From contig CM042970.1 of assembly GCA_023678885.1 (NCBI GenBank), positions 288,355 to 352,354 on the forward strand: 64,000 nucleotides of DNA, in the 5' to 3' direction. The first letter of the stretch is position 1, and every line of letters starts with the position of its first letter. The notes under the pieces are model-generated. The model did not search any database, was not told where the DNA came from, and was given only the letters and a program-made list of their open reading frames with translations. Source of the DNA: Pogostemon cablin. Lineage: Eukaryota; Streptophyta; Magnoliopsida; Lamiales; Lamiaceae. Positions 24,621 through 35,949 of the stretch are shown here, piece after piece. The translations under genes were made by a program, and so were the position numbers.

Positions 24621-25599
24621 CAACTTATGTAGATAGGACCAAGTCCTTGTTTAGTTTATAGTCCAGAATGTTTAAAATTATGCTATCTTTATCGATCACA
24701 ATCACTAATAAAAGAACACAAACACTTGTGTAAATCATGTAGTCTCCCTTTCTAATTCTATACACCATATGCATTGATAGAGTGTTTAAATTAAGGGGGA
24801 CCACACGATTTATAAGGGGGTATGAGGTAAACTCGATTTACAAAAGACTAACTCATAAAAGAAAGGCAAAATGATTCCATACATCCACTTTTTTTTTTTG
24901 TTTTAATTATCGTTGTAGTTTAGGTTATACTGTTACTTGGTATTAGTATTAGAGTGTGTTTTGATTCATAAGGATAACATAGGTAGATTGTTAAGGTTTG
25001 TAAAATGCAAAATTAACTAGTATTATTATTGTTTTCTTATGACTTGTGACATATTCTTTCAAAATATAGCAATTATATTTAACCTTATATTAAAATTATA
25101 AGAAAACCCAAGTATTATGGCTATATTTATTAGAGGTTTATGTTGGTTTTAACGATAGTCTATGTTGTTTTGGTATGAAAGACTTTAGCTTTATTTCAAA
25201 TCAAATGTGTAAGAAGTGGGTGGTATTAATTGATTAACTGATAAGAGAAAATGTATGGAAAATGAATGAATTATTGACTAATAAAGTTTGTACATGTATA
25301 AAGGTGGTTGAAAAAATTTAGTAGTGCATTATGAAAAAATGAACAAGCATAGGCAGTAGGGTATGTGAATTGTAGTGAGTATTTAGTTGTAGTGCAGAGC
25401 AGGTATGGCAGTGTGGGGCACCAAGTGAAGTCACTGCAACACCGTCAGTTGAGAAGCATTGCATTTCAATTGTCCAACCATGCCAACTAACACACAGAAA
25501 TGTAGATAGATGGCAACACATTATAATTCTCCCCTTCTTTCCGGGTAAGTGCCATTTTGTAATCGTTGTCTCAACTTGTGGCTTATTCTGCTCAACAAG
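24621..25599. other. Spacer between the two duplication units
   Basis: AT-rich DNA, followed from about 25320 by a less AT-rich stretch. An open frame at 25318-25605 on the minus strand resembles nothing known to me. The junction that made the tandem duplication should lie here or at 25600. Confidence 0.5.
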
Positions 25600-25800
25600 T
25601 AGCATATCTTATAAACATTAGATTAGAAAAGCCATCAAGTGTTGTTTTATTTGATCTGGCCACCGTTAGATCCACCCATCAACTATCCTTGGTTCATACC
25701 AGAAAATCCCTCTGGTTTCTATGATAAGATTCATCATCTGTTAAAACTTGATATCCCACTGCAACAATTTATTACAAATGAAAAACAATTCCTGAGTTTA
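25600..25800 (+). pseudogene. NDHL 3' relic carried by the tandem duplication
   Basis: Resembles the end of NDHL intron 3 and the start of exon 4. Around 25660-25720 it reads like the tail that in NDHL is FPRDPSMKYPWSTPENPS: Asp-Pro-Pro, Tyr-Pro-Trp, Pro-Glu-Asn-Pro-Ser are recognisable. Shared 3' flank words follow (a TATCCCACTGCAACAAT stretch). There is no splice-acceptor-plus-frame left that could make a protein, and exons 1-3 are absent. Confidence 0.75.
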
Positions 25801-26213
25801 CACAAAGAAACCACCAAAACAAGACATGATAACTTAACATTACAAACAGCAGCACAGGAATTGATGTTTGGCCAAAAATGATGATCACAAGTACCTCCAA
25901 ACATCTCCTCCCTACTTGCAGGGTTTTAAATAAAACATAATCTTCTATCTGTCACTGCACTCATTTTTCAAAAAGCGCAATGACAGGAATGGATAGGCTT
26001 CGATAAAATAAACTACTGAGGGCGAATAGGCTCTGAAAGATAAAAGCCAATTTTGCTTTTCTCATAAACTTTCAAATATTCTAAGCAAAAAGAAGCAGGG
26101 ATTAGTCATTATCATTACACAAAAACCTAATGGCTCTTCTGCCACATTATTTGGGGAAAATGTCGCTAGTTTTGCAGAGATCAAAACCCCCATCTCTTGA
26201 TTGATTTGTTTGG

Positions 26214-29200
26214 TCAGAAAGATGGGTGGGTACTGAACAAAACAGACAACTTGTTCCAATCCCATGCTTCCAAGCGCGGAGACACAATTGCAGCTCCCAC
26301 AGCTACCACAACTATAGTGAAGGCAACAGTTTTCAGGCAACCGTGACCACTGGACAGCTTTTTCAATAAAGCCTTACAGTATTTGTCAGCCTCTTTAAAG
26401 TAATGTTGCCTATTACCATCCACACCACCACTTAAAGCTTTCTCATTCTGCAAGTACAGAGAGTAAATGGAAATGATTTTGAGTATATATATGTCCAACT
26501 TAAAATAAAGGTGGCGCATATATGCATGCTGCTGATAGAATTACAAATGCACAAAACTTTCCAACTAACATGAAGAGGTTTTAGTAACAGAACATCAAAA
26601 CCAACTTTCAAAAAGATATATGTAAAACTAACCTTTTGCCGGAAACTCTTTATAGTTTCCCCAAGTGCTTGAAGAGAAGATTGGTGCAAAGAAAGTTTAG
26701 CCCACTCCTCGGAAAGCTTCCTCAATGTGGATACACTAAATTCTATGTTCTCCTCATAAATCTTGTCCTATAAAAGATTATATACAAAAGTCAACGTAAC
26801 TGCTTGTCTAAGTTAACAAACATTAACTGGAATGAGAAAACAAAACTTTGATGGCAGCTAATTTACTCAAACACCAAAGAAAAGGGGGTAATAGGATGGA
26901 ACTCTGTCAGATTATTCTCAATTCTATAAAGTGTCAAGAGACTTTTAATGTACAAGCCATAACAACTAGAACCATTTTTTCCTGACATAATAATCATTGG
27001 AAGAAAACGGTTTCAAGAGTAGAGATGCTGATTTTCTAACTAAAGCTTACCCACTGCTTATAGCAGTCTGGATTCTGGGTCAAACACCATACAAAAATGC
27101 TCATTGCCTCCTGAGACAGAGCAGGTATGCCTGTAAAGAAAAAGTCCCATCAAATGACTACAATAATATAATACTCTGCAGAATGTATCTTTTTCAACAC
27201 AATATAACCTTCTCCAGCTAATTTCAAAGCAATAGACTGCATCTGCTGTGATACTTGCTTCATTGCTTTACTTCCTGGAGAACCCGCAAGAGTAATCTCC
27301 TTTACAATTGGGAAAATTGCCTCAAATCTCTCAGTCGCCTGAAACAAATAAGTTTTTAGATAACAGAGTATGTGCAAGAACAATCTAAACAGCACTAGTA
27401 AGGACATCTCAGAACACCTACCTTAACTCTTGCAGAAGTTGCAGGAAATGTTATACGTAACAGCAGCTCAAGTGCTGCAGGTGATATGAGGCGCTCCCCT
27501 TTCCTAACAGCACCATTAACTAAAATAATACGAGCTTTTGGTGCCGCGAGAATTCTGATGAATACATGAAATACGGATTGTTGCTTAAATGCAAAACCAC
27601 TAAAGTGTACTATAGAGCATAAAATGTTGCAAGGAAATAAGGAGATCATACCTTTCCACAAACTGCAAAACCATGTCCCTGGACTGTGGATTAGAGCCAG
27701 ATTTTCCTCCAAGTATTGGCAAAATATGATTCGCCCACAAGTACAATCCTACAGCAATATCACCCTGAGAGGCCTACACACATCAACGTGGATTGGCATT
27801 ACTCATCAGTTAGGATTACAAATTCCCATAGGCTGAGATTAAGAAAAATTTTATAATTGGAGCTGATGCTTAAAGTAGATAAAGTTGGCTCACTTGAACA
27901 GCCATCCAGGCAAAAACCGGAAGCTTATCTTGTCCTTGGTACTTCGAGTCTTCCCTCAACTTGGGCAGTAAACTAATTAAAACATCTGGTTTCCGGCGCA
28001 GCACCATTGCCAAAACCAAAAAGATAGCAACCTGCAATATAAAAAGTAAGAAAATGACACGATACCTGTATCAAGAGAACATTTTTTGCAATTACATACA
28101 AATGATGATAAAACTTGATAAGGCTTTGCTTGGAAAACAAGTTGGCTTCTTAATTCCTTGCTAAATAAAACAGATTATATTTTCCACCGTTTACTTGCAA
28201 TCATAGCGGTTAGTGGCGAAAGGTGGAAGGACCCCAAGGTGCGCCCGAGGCACGCGCCTGCCCTAATATGATTCTACAACATATATACATGAGTATATCT
28301 ACTTACATCATGATTACCTAGCTAAATAAAGGTAAAAATCGCATAACATCACATAATGATGTGTAATAAATCATAAATAGCATGATAACAAATAGAATTA
28401 ACTTCAAAGTTAAAATCTTCGATGCAAATAAATAGTAAGTCAATTAAACAAAGTCTTTAAGTTTAAGAAAGTTATTCAAATGATTATCCAAAAACTGCTG
28501 ATCAACCAAGAAATTAGAACTATAAAGACTGCATTAAACCCAAGCCCATAAAAACAAAGTGCAACAACCAATATCTGATCTTGTCTAATCTAAATATTTA
28601 AAAGAAACTGATATAATAAGATATATGAATCCCAGAGCTACTTCTTCCCCATTATCACGCCCTTAAAAAACTTCCATATCAAAAACCTTATTCCTAATTG
28701 GCTAATTCATAGTAGATGTATAAATAGAAGAGGTAAGAATCGCTTTTACTAATTGAAAGCATGTAAGAACTTGAAAAAAAAAAAAAAACTTCAAGATGGG
28801 GATAATTGGGAAATGCATAGGAGCTGTGCCTCTTAAGGTGGAAAAAGGCTCAAGGCTCTGAGACTCCTTGCCTATGTGCCTAAAGTGCACCTCTAACAAC
28901 TATGCTTGCAATGACCACTATGATAAATGTCTGTAGACCTACAAAATAATCATGTTTGGAAGATTAAGAAATAACTTTTTTTGGCAGTACAATCCACTGA
29001 AAACAATTTCAGATCTGCTCACCAATTCAGCATTTCTAGTGTGGTTAATAGCAACATCATCGCCAAGCTCGCATAGTTTTATTTTCACAACCAACCATTC
29101 CAAGTAACTTTTTCTTTCTGATATTGTTAGATATGAAAATTTCAATTTATCATTCGTAATATAACATGAAGAGTTACTCTCCTCCCGTGCTATCCTTTTC

Positions 29201-30947
29201 TCTATTAAAAAAGATGACAAAAAGTTCGCAGTAATAGCAATGATGGTTGTGATTCTGATAAAGCCTCTGGACTAAGAATCTAGGAGAATACTTCAGAAAC
29301 TCAACCAGTTTTATTTTGAACTTAGGCATAATAGGATAACAGATGCATCTCTGATATTATTCATAACACCTTACTACCAAGTCTTGAATTTTCATCACTT
29401 GGTAGGGGTATGAAAAAACATATCCCAATTAGTGTATCTAAAAGTATTGCAGAAAAAAATGACTAAACCAATTGCATTTTTCCCTTTTATACAATAAATA
29501 AATATGTCCGCATGAGTCAATAAGTAAAAGGGATGTCAATCTCAGAGTATAAAGTGATGCAGAAGAAGGCAACACAGGTATATTAACCTGAGACTTTGAT
29601 GATGTTGATTGCCCTCCTTTCTTTGAACCCTTAGACACCAATTGTTGGGTTGCCAAGTCAGCAAGAATGCATTCCATCAACCACAACACAAATGTCCCTA
29701 ATGCCTCTAACGAACAATGATTTATCCAGTCAAGTGATGTCTTGTAAACAGACTCAGAAATATAAGAAACAGGAACCTGTTCATGGGAAACTGTTGAAAT
29801 TAGTCCCTTAATATTGACAAGGGCCAAAAACAACCACCAAATACAATGTAGAGTCTATTATGCCAATAAATATAACAGAATTCAAAGAGTGGGGCAGAAA
29901 GCAGCTGGGCGTGCTTTTGCAATAAACTAATGCAGAAAAACAATGAGAGAGTGCTTTATATTCAGCACGGAATATGAATCAATGTCTGTGCAGAAAAATA
30001 ATATTGCAGAATATACCCACCATCCCAGTTTCTCTCATTTCATTATCTTAGCAACACTAGGCATATCATGAAAGAAAATTCACCATTACCCATTCATTGA
30101 CTTTTTTACATAGAAAACCTACACAACTAATAATTTCGTTACGCATACAGGGAAACAGGGCATAGAATCCTCCTATGCAAATATATTCATGTCCAAAAGA
30201 CCCAAAATATTCAGATGGATCTGGAGAAACAGGTTTTACACAGAATTCTCATCAAACTCACATCAGCAATTTTTGCCAGCAGCGATTCTCTGAACATCTT
30301 CAGCCACGGAAACTGCGCCGAATTTACTGCAGAAAATGCACGTCCAAAATAATCGGCAAACCTCATCAATTGAATGTCTTGTTGCGCTTCGTAGGATTCC
30401 TAATGTGGGAAAGTTTATAAATTTCTCCAATTCGACCAATAACAAGAAGCAAAAGCAGATATTGAAATAAAAGAGATACCGAAACGCTGGAGAGAAAAGC
30501 GGCGAGATCATTAGCGTCGATCTTTGCGGCGGCCTCCGCAACCGTGATCTTAGGCTTCTTAACTTTGGGCTTCTTCTCTTTCTTAATGGCCTCGGCTGCA
30601 ATATTCTCCTTGGGGTCGCTACTGGCATAATCATCATAGCCATCCTCTCCGCGAATCTTGTTCGATCTAAAAGGAATTTCATCATCAACCTCATAAACGG
30701 AATTAGCAACGCGCTGGGCCTCCAAAATTCGTCGGCGCTCCTCCGCGTGCTTCTCCAAACCCTTGAAAACGCTTTTATTCTCAATTACATAACCCGATCC
30801 GTTAGGGAGAACAACTTTGGATGAATCAGCGGCGTTTTTGTTGGTCTGATTTTTGCGCTGTTTTTTGGCGTATGTGACTTTCTGCCAGCCATGGCCATTG
30901 TCATGAGCTACCTCAGAGGGCAAGGAAAATGTCTTATCGTCCTCCAT
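26214..30947 (-). CDS. TMEM214-family ER membrane protein (At1g70770-like), intact copy
   Basis: Ten exons: 30947-30480, 30399-30262, 29776-29588, 28031-27894, 27773-27652, 27554-27422, 27338-27209, 27130-27051, 26767-26633 and 26447-26214. They sum to 1767 nt, 588 aa, close to the family length. The N-terminal third is polar: NGHGWQKVTYAKKQRK, then KGLEKHAEERRR, an acidic patch and KKPKITVAEAAAKIDANDL. The middle carries a helical region including a hydrophobic stretch (VAIFLVLAMVLRRKPDA). Near the C-terminus is a membrane segment (CLKTVAFTIVVVAVGAAIV). This is the plant TMEM214/DUF2359 layout. Animal TMEM214 is an ER membrane protein linked to stress-induced apoptosis; the plant role is open. 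The ATG at 30947 is chosen; the frame extends further up without an ATG. No frame break, unlike the left copy. Confidence 0.9.
28202..28904. mobile_element. hAT-like MITE, CATAGTTGTTA family, copy 2
   Basis: A 703-bp insertion in the intron between exons 3 and 4 of the intact TMEM214 gene. It starts CATAGCGGTTAG and ends CTCTAACAACTATG, and is flanked by perfect 8-bp duplications cttgcaat. The interior shares long words with 7933-8758, e.g. TGATTCTACAACATATATA. No coding capacity. Confidence 0.92.
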
Positions 30948-31273
30948 AGCTAAATGGGAATTGAAAATCGAGGGAAATTGCTTAGAATGGAAACGGGATC
31001 GGAGAGAAGAAAGAGAGTTGATTTCAAGAACTGGCAAGTAGAATAAGGATGGAGAAGAGAATTGACCTCTCTTGCCGCGCGACAATTACTCCTCAAAATC
31101 CGATTATGCAACCCCGGCCCAATTATTTTTCATGGGCTTCTCATTTCACCGGTTACATTTAATTAGGCCCAATGTCAATTATGACAAATTTTAATTCACA
31201 CGATTAGGGCCGTCAATCTTGTTTGCTGATGCTGTAATTATTATGACAAATAAATTCAGCACTCATTTAAAAA

Positions 31274-31625
31274 AAAAAAGGGATAATTATCAAAATTGGT
31301 TTTATTTTCTAACTTCAGTTTTCTTTTTATTGCATTTTTTTTTACTTTTGGTCCCCCAATGTCTGATTTTAGTCCTTTTTGTCCAAATTAAGTCTTTTTT
31401 CGGCGAAAATTTATGCGTAAGTTGCACCCACTCAAAGTTGGTCCTGTAAGTATGGATTGTTCCAACTTCATTCATATTCTATTGCAATTTCCACTTTTGG
31501 TCCTTCATTATCCGATTTTAATAATTTTTTGTCCAAATTTAGTCATTTTTTGTTGAAATTTTAGACAACTCGTCGAAAATCATGCGTGAATTGCACGCAC
31601 TCAAAATTCTCATACGCACGATTGA
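31274..31625 (+). repeat. Left arm of a large inverted repeat
   Basis: About 350 bp matching the reverse complement of 45527-45906. It is itself made of two tandem modules (about 185 bp each) with words such as ACTTTTGGTCC, GTCCAAATTTAGTC and GCACNCACTCAAA. Possibly the terminal inverted repeat of a Mutator-like element, but no 9-bp target duplication was found. Confidence 0.65.
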
Positions 31626-31988
31626 AGAAACCTTTAATGTTTGCGGTGGAGTTTAGGCTGCCGAGAACCCTCACCAAATCGAAGAAGAAACTCCAAGTTC
31701 AAGCCCTAATTGATCAATTAGGGCTTCGGAACGCCGCCATCACAGTGATCGGAGATGAAGGGCACCGCAACGTCTTGGTCGAAGAATGCTATGTGTTTCG
31801 ATCGGGATAGATAATTCATGATCTGATTATGTTGTTTCTCAATGAACTGACATCGGGATTGGATTCAATCAGCGCTTACATGGTGGTAAAGGTTTTGCAG
31901 AGGATTGCTTAAAGTAGAATCATCGTGATCATGTCGATTCATCAGCCTAGTTATCAGATTATGGGATTGTTGGATCGCATGATCTTTC
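31626..31988 (+). pseudogene. ABCG half-transporter gene fragment
   Basis: Fragment of the nucleotide-binding domain of an ABCG (WBC) transporter of the single-exon AtABCG1/2/6/16/20 type. Recognisable pieces: EFRLPRTLTKSKKKLQVQAL, GDEGHR, and after frame changes TSGLDS-like and MSIHQPSYQIMGLLDRMIFL. The signature region (normally VSGGERRR) is ruined and the Walker B stretch contains stops. The fragment stops exactly where the copia 5' LTR starts. No promoter, start codon or membrane domain. Confidence 0.8.
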
Positions 31989-33195
31989 TGTTAGATTTGT
32001 ATACTAAAAGCCTTGCTTTTGTATTGAACAATGTTTTAACAATTTTATTTGAAATGAGAATCATATTATCAAACGTTTTGCATATTATAAATTGTTTATT
32101 TATATGTTTGTGCAAAAGTCCATTTACTTTATACTGTGTATAATATGTTGTGCGACAACATGCGAAAGATCATATTATCGGTTTTTTTATAAAGTATAAA
32201 CAGATGCTCACAATCGAGATAGACGGGGACTATCTATCGGGATGGTTGTAGTGTGATTTGGTATTAGTTTGTCTTGACTATAGAATCACATTAGTGTGCT
32301 TAGTGTGTATTGAGCAGGACCGCATGAGATCGTTCGACTTATACTGAGTTATAGGAGAACTTGATCTCAGTTATTATGGATGTTCATGCTCTTAATCCCT
32401 ATACAATAACCTCGACATGTAAGGCAGTATATATTTCTTTGATTCATCAATTGGTGAGATTTACATGTATTAAATCAACAAACTCGGTGAGTTGGGAAGT
32501 AGTGTTGTCTCTATGGTGTGCTGTTGATTGTAGAAGGAATCCATATCCGACATAGGTTGATGATGTCCCCTTGAGGAGCTCATAAGGTTTATAATGTAAA
32601 TCTTGTAAGTGGATTAATTTCGGCATGATAATAAGGTTGAGTGGTACTACTCTCGGATGAGATATTAATAATGGAGTTGTCAGTAACTTAATTAATTAAT
32701 GGACATTGTATATCTTAAACATGGGGAGACTGTCGGGGTCATAATAAGAAGGAGCCCATAACGTAATTTTGGGATTGGATGAGTAATGCAGTAATAATAT
32801 TTTAGTGGACTATATTATTATTATTGGATTTAATTATAAGCTTTGGGCTAAGCTTGGTTAATTAAATCCAATTGAGGCCCAATCAAATTTCTCCTCCTGC
32901 TCCCTGCTGTAGCCCAATATATAAGTCATCTCAGCTTCTGGAAACCTACAACCTTGTGCCATTTTTGACGTGAGAAAAGGAGAGAAGCAGATTGAGAGAA
33001 TCCTGCAGATTGTTGCCCACACAACATCAGTATTCGACTTGGGTCATACAGCAGAAGATCGAGAGGTAGTTCTCTGCATCGATTCATCCTCTACATCAAC
33101 TCTTAAGAAAGGTAAACTTTTATTTTGCTTTCACTATAATTGTTTACTTGAATTCCTAACGGATCACGCTGAGCCAAACGATCCAATAGCCAACA
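31989..33195 (+). repeat. Copia element 1, 5' LTR (1207 bp)
   Basis: Starts TGTTAGATTTGTATAC and ends CCAACA. It aligns with both parts of the 3' LTR along its length and lacks about 190 bp present in the right part of that LTR. Confidence 0.88.
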
Positions 33196-33197
33196 AT

Positions 33198-33209
33198 TGG
33201 TATCAGAGC
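33198..33209 (+). other. Primer-binding site, initiator tRNA-Met type
   Basis: TGGTATCAGAGC, complementary to the 3' end of plant initiator tRNA-Met, two bases after the 5' LTR. Confidence 0.92.
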
Positions 33210-34091
33210 ATTGGTTTCGTAGTGAAACGTGAGACGTTAGGTAGGGTTTGTGCCTTACGGGTGTTTATTGTCGATTTGATAGCATGTATAATAAGGCTTT
33301 TGTGATTGTATGATTTAATCTGGACATAATCACTTGATAATGCTTGGGTTTAGTAATTTTTGTCCATAAAACCATATCTGCCATATATTATCTTGATAAT
33401 GAAAAACATTGTTGTCAAAATCGAACGAAACACACGCATACGGGTGATGGTTGAACACGGCAGCCGGTGTCACATGTCTGCACGGTGGCGCTGTTGGGGT
33501 CTTCACGGCTGGACGATGATGGCGTTTTTCATGGTGAGCCCATGGTGTTTCAAGACGGGTCATACCGAGTCTGCGAAGTCGGCGACGATAGACCTGGATG
33601 GAAGGAGCGGGCGATGTCTAACCTGGTCAAAGGATTCCAGGCGTGCCAACTGTTAGTTCTGAGCGGCATGACTGAAGATCTGAGCAGGTCTGAAGCGTCA
33701 TCTGGTCGAGTCTCTATTTTTTCGAGTGAGTCGCAGTGATCGCCAACATCGTCTTCATGTTCTGCGGATGGTAGAGTGTTTGGTGGGAGGCGCGGCTGAG
33801 GTCGACCATCGGCGACATACTTGTTGTCAGAGGTCACGAGCCACGCCGTCTGGAGCATTTGTTCGGCGATCATCGTGCAAAACCGAGAGTAGCAGACGAC
33901 TTGGACCTGTGGGCTGCCTGCAGCATCTGCATCTCTATCAGTCAGCAGCATGCCTGCTGACGGCCAGCATGGTGATGGCAATCATCCAGCTTGATCGTGG
34001 TCTGGGCAGCGTTGGCGGCTTCCGAGCAATTGGTGGTGGCACTGCGTATGGATGGATACACGACTGAATGCTGGCGGCGCGCGGAAGCTGG

Positions 34092-34807
34092 TAGGGGTGT
34101 AAACGGGTAGGGTAGGGTACGGGTACGCCTACTCCACATACTAACCGCAATTATATTTTCATACCCTTACCCTACCCTATTACCCTAAAATATATCATCG
34201 GGTAGGGTGCGGATATTGTCCATCGGGTACGCGGATAATCCGCGGGTAAGATTATCCGCAATTTAAAAAAAATAATTCTAATAGTCTATTTTGTCCTACT
34301 CTACTTGTAAAAGCTCGATTTATCCTATACCACATATATGACCCGAATCTGACATTTAAAGAAAAAATAAAAATAAATCATTATCAATACAACATATTAT
34401 GAGATTCAATAAGTTTAAAATATAATCGATTAACTTTCACCTTACACAATATTGTATCACAATTAAAATCTAAAATAAATAAAAATACAAACTAATGCAA
34501 TAATGCTTAACAAATTAACTACAAATGCATGGAATCAAGTTTATGTATATAATAAATATGTTATTATATAAATATACAATATATATTATAATATATGTAA
34601 TATGGTTAATATATAATTATATAATATGTAATAAATAAATGGGTAATCGGGTATTTTACAAAATTCATACCCTACCCTTACCCTTAAAGTTTTCATGCGG
34701 GTGTGGGTATTACCCTACCCTAAACTCGAAAATACCCTATCCTACCCTCACCTGATAGGGTATTATCCAGCGGATACCCGCATCCGCGGGTAAAATTAAT
34801 ACCCCTA
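34092..34807. mobile_element. hAT-like MITE in the copia leader, rich in GGGTA motifs
   Basis: A 716-bp element starting TAGGGGTGTAAACGGG and ending TTAATACCCCTA, with perfect 8-bp duplications gaagctgg at 34084-34091 and 34808-34815. Ends are rich in GGGTAGGG and TACCC words; the centre is AT-rich. No open frame. Confidence 0.9.
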
Positions 34808-35949
34808 GAAGCTGGGTTATTGGCGCGACTCCGGTGGGCTGACGGCACGACCACCGAGAGCAGCGGGCACCAAGTCATGACGGTGGATGCTTGGCGCCGG
34901 TGATAGCTTCGCGTGTGATGGTTTGTGCGGCTGGCAGAAAAAGTGCAAGCATGTTAAACCCATTTGCTGGCTATTGGGCCATGTTGCCTATTTGGGCCTT
35001 GTATTCTCTATGGACTGGTTTATTCTTGCTAACTATTTATATGGGTTTATTAGGCTGCTGGGCCAAAATATATTTTAATTGCTGGTCACATGGGCTCGGT
35101 GGATTTAATTTCTTAAATTTGTTTTTGGGCTGAGTATATGGGCCATGGACAATTGGCTTGATTAATTATTTAGTCTGCTGTTCATCTTGTGCTTATTTGT
35201 TGCTCTTGGGCCCATTTAATTGATCCACTTATTATGCAATTAATTCATGATATATAATTGATTTAATTATTTTTACTTGACAATTAATTGTTATATATGT
35301 GGCTTGTTCTATGTAATTTTTTTAATTACTTAAAATAGAAGCATGCTAGAATGTATATTTTATTACTGAATATTATATGCATGTTAAAAACCCTCAGTGT
35401 TTAAATAATTAAGTGGAAGAGGGGATTGGTAAATTAATTTCCACGGCCTCCATTATTGGTTTGTAAATGATGTGAGTAAGCTTGCGCGTTGGCATAGAGC
35501 CTTCCTCCCCATCAGATGAGTTTATTCACGGATCACTGGTACAAACTTCTTTAAGATGACTGTAGAAAGTTATCCGAGCGCGTGTGTGCTTCTCTATCTG
35601 TAAGGCACATAAGCTTATGTAATGAACTTGAGATCAAATAATGGTGTACACTTAGATGCAAATAATAAGTATCCTCCCCATCGGAGTCACTGCTGTTATT
35701 TGCATGGCTAAAGAGAACCCGACTATTAATTATTTTGTCATAAAGTTAGGTTGACAAATGAAACTATTGGGTAAAACCTTCTCTTGTAAATGTTCGGGTT
35801 TGTATACATCCACACTATCGTGGCATGCAAATTCACGGTGCTTGAGATGTTGGTGAATTTTATTTATATTGTTTTGAGGGATTCAATATAAATTGATAAA
35901 TTCGAAGTGTTTGATCTGTTTAATTATTTATGATTCTTAGGATTTTCAA

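Larger units (their letters stand above)
25600..31180. repeat. Tandem segmental duplication, right unit
   Basis: Direct repeat of 19090-24620: NDHL relic, 3' flank, the ten-exon TMEM214 gene and its upstream region, including a shared stretch about 150-220 bp upstream of the ATG. It differs by a 703-bp hAT-like insertion (28202-28904) and lacks the AT-rich insertion of the left unit. Confidence 0.85.

Noticed and set aside
25318..25605. 95-codon minus-strand frame in the spacer between duplication units
   Set aside because: No recognisable motif, no splice context, and it overlaps the probable duplication junction.
34100..34130. Telomere-like GGGTAGGG run
   Set aside because: Not the plant TTTAGGG unit, only a few copies, and it sits at the end of a MITE with a clean 8-bp target duplication.
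33330..34150. Overlapping open frames of 60-143 codons on both strands in the copia leader
   Set aside because: They come from locally GC-rich DNA where stops are rare; both strands are open, none shows a known domain, and they lie between PBS and gag.
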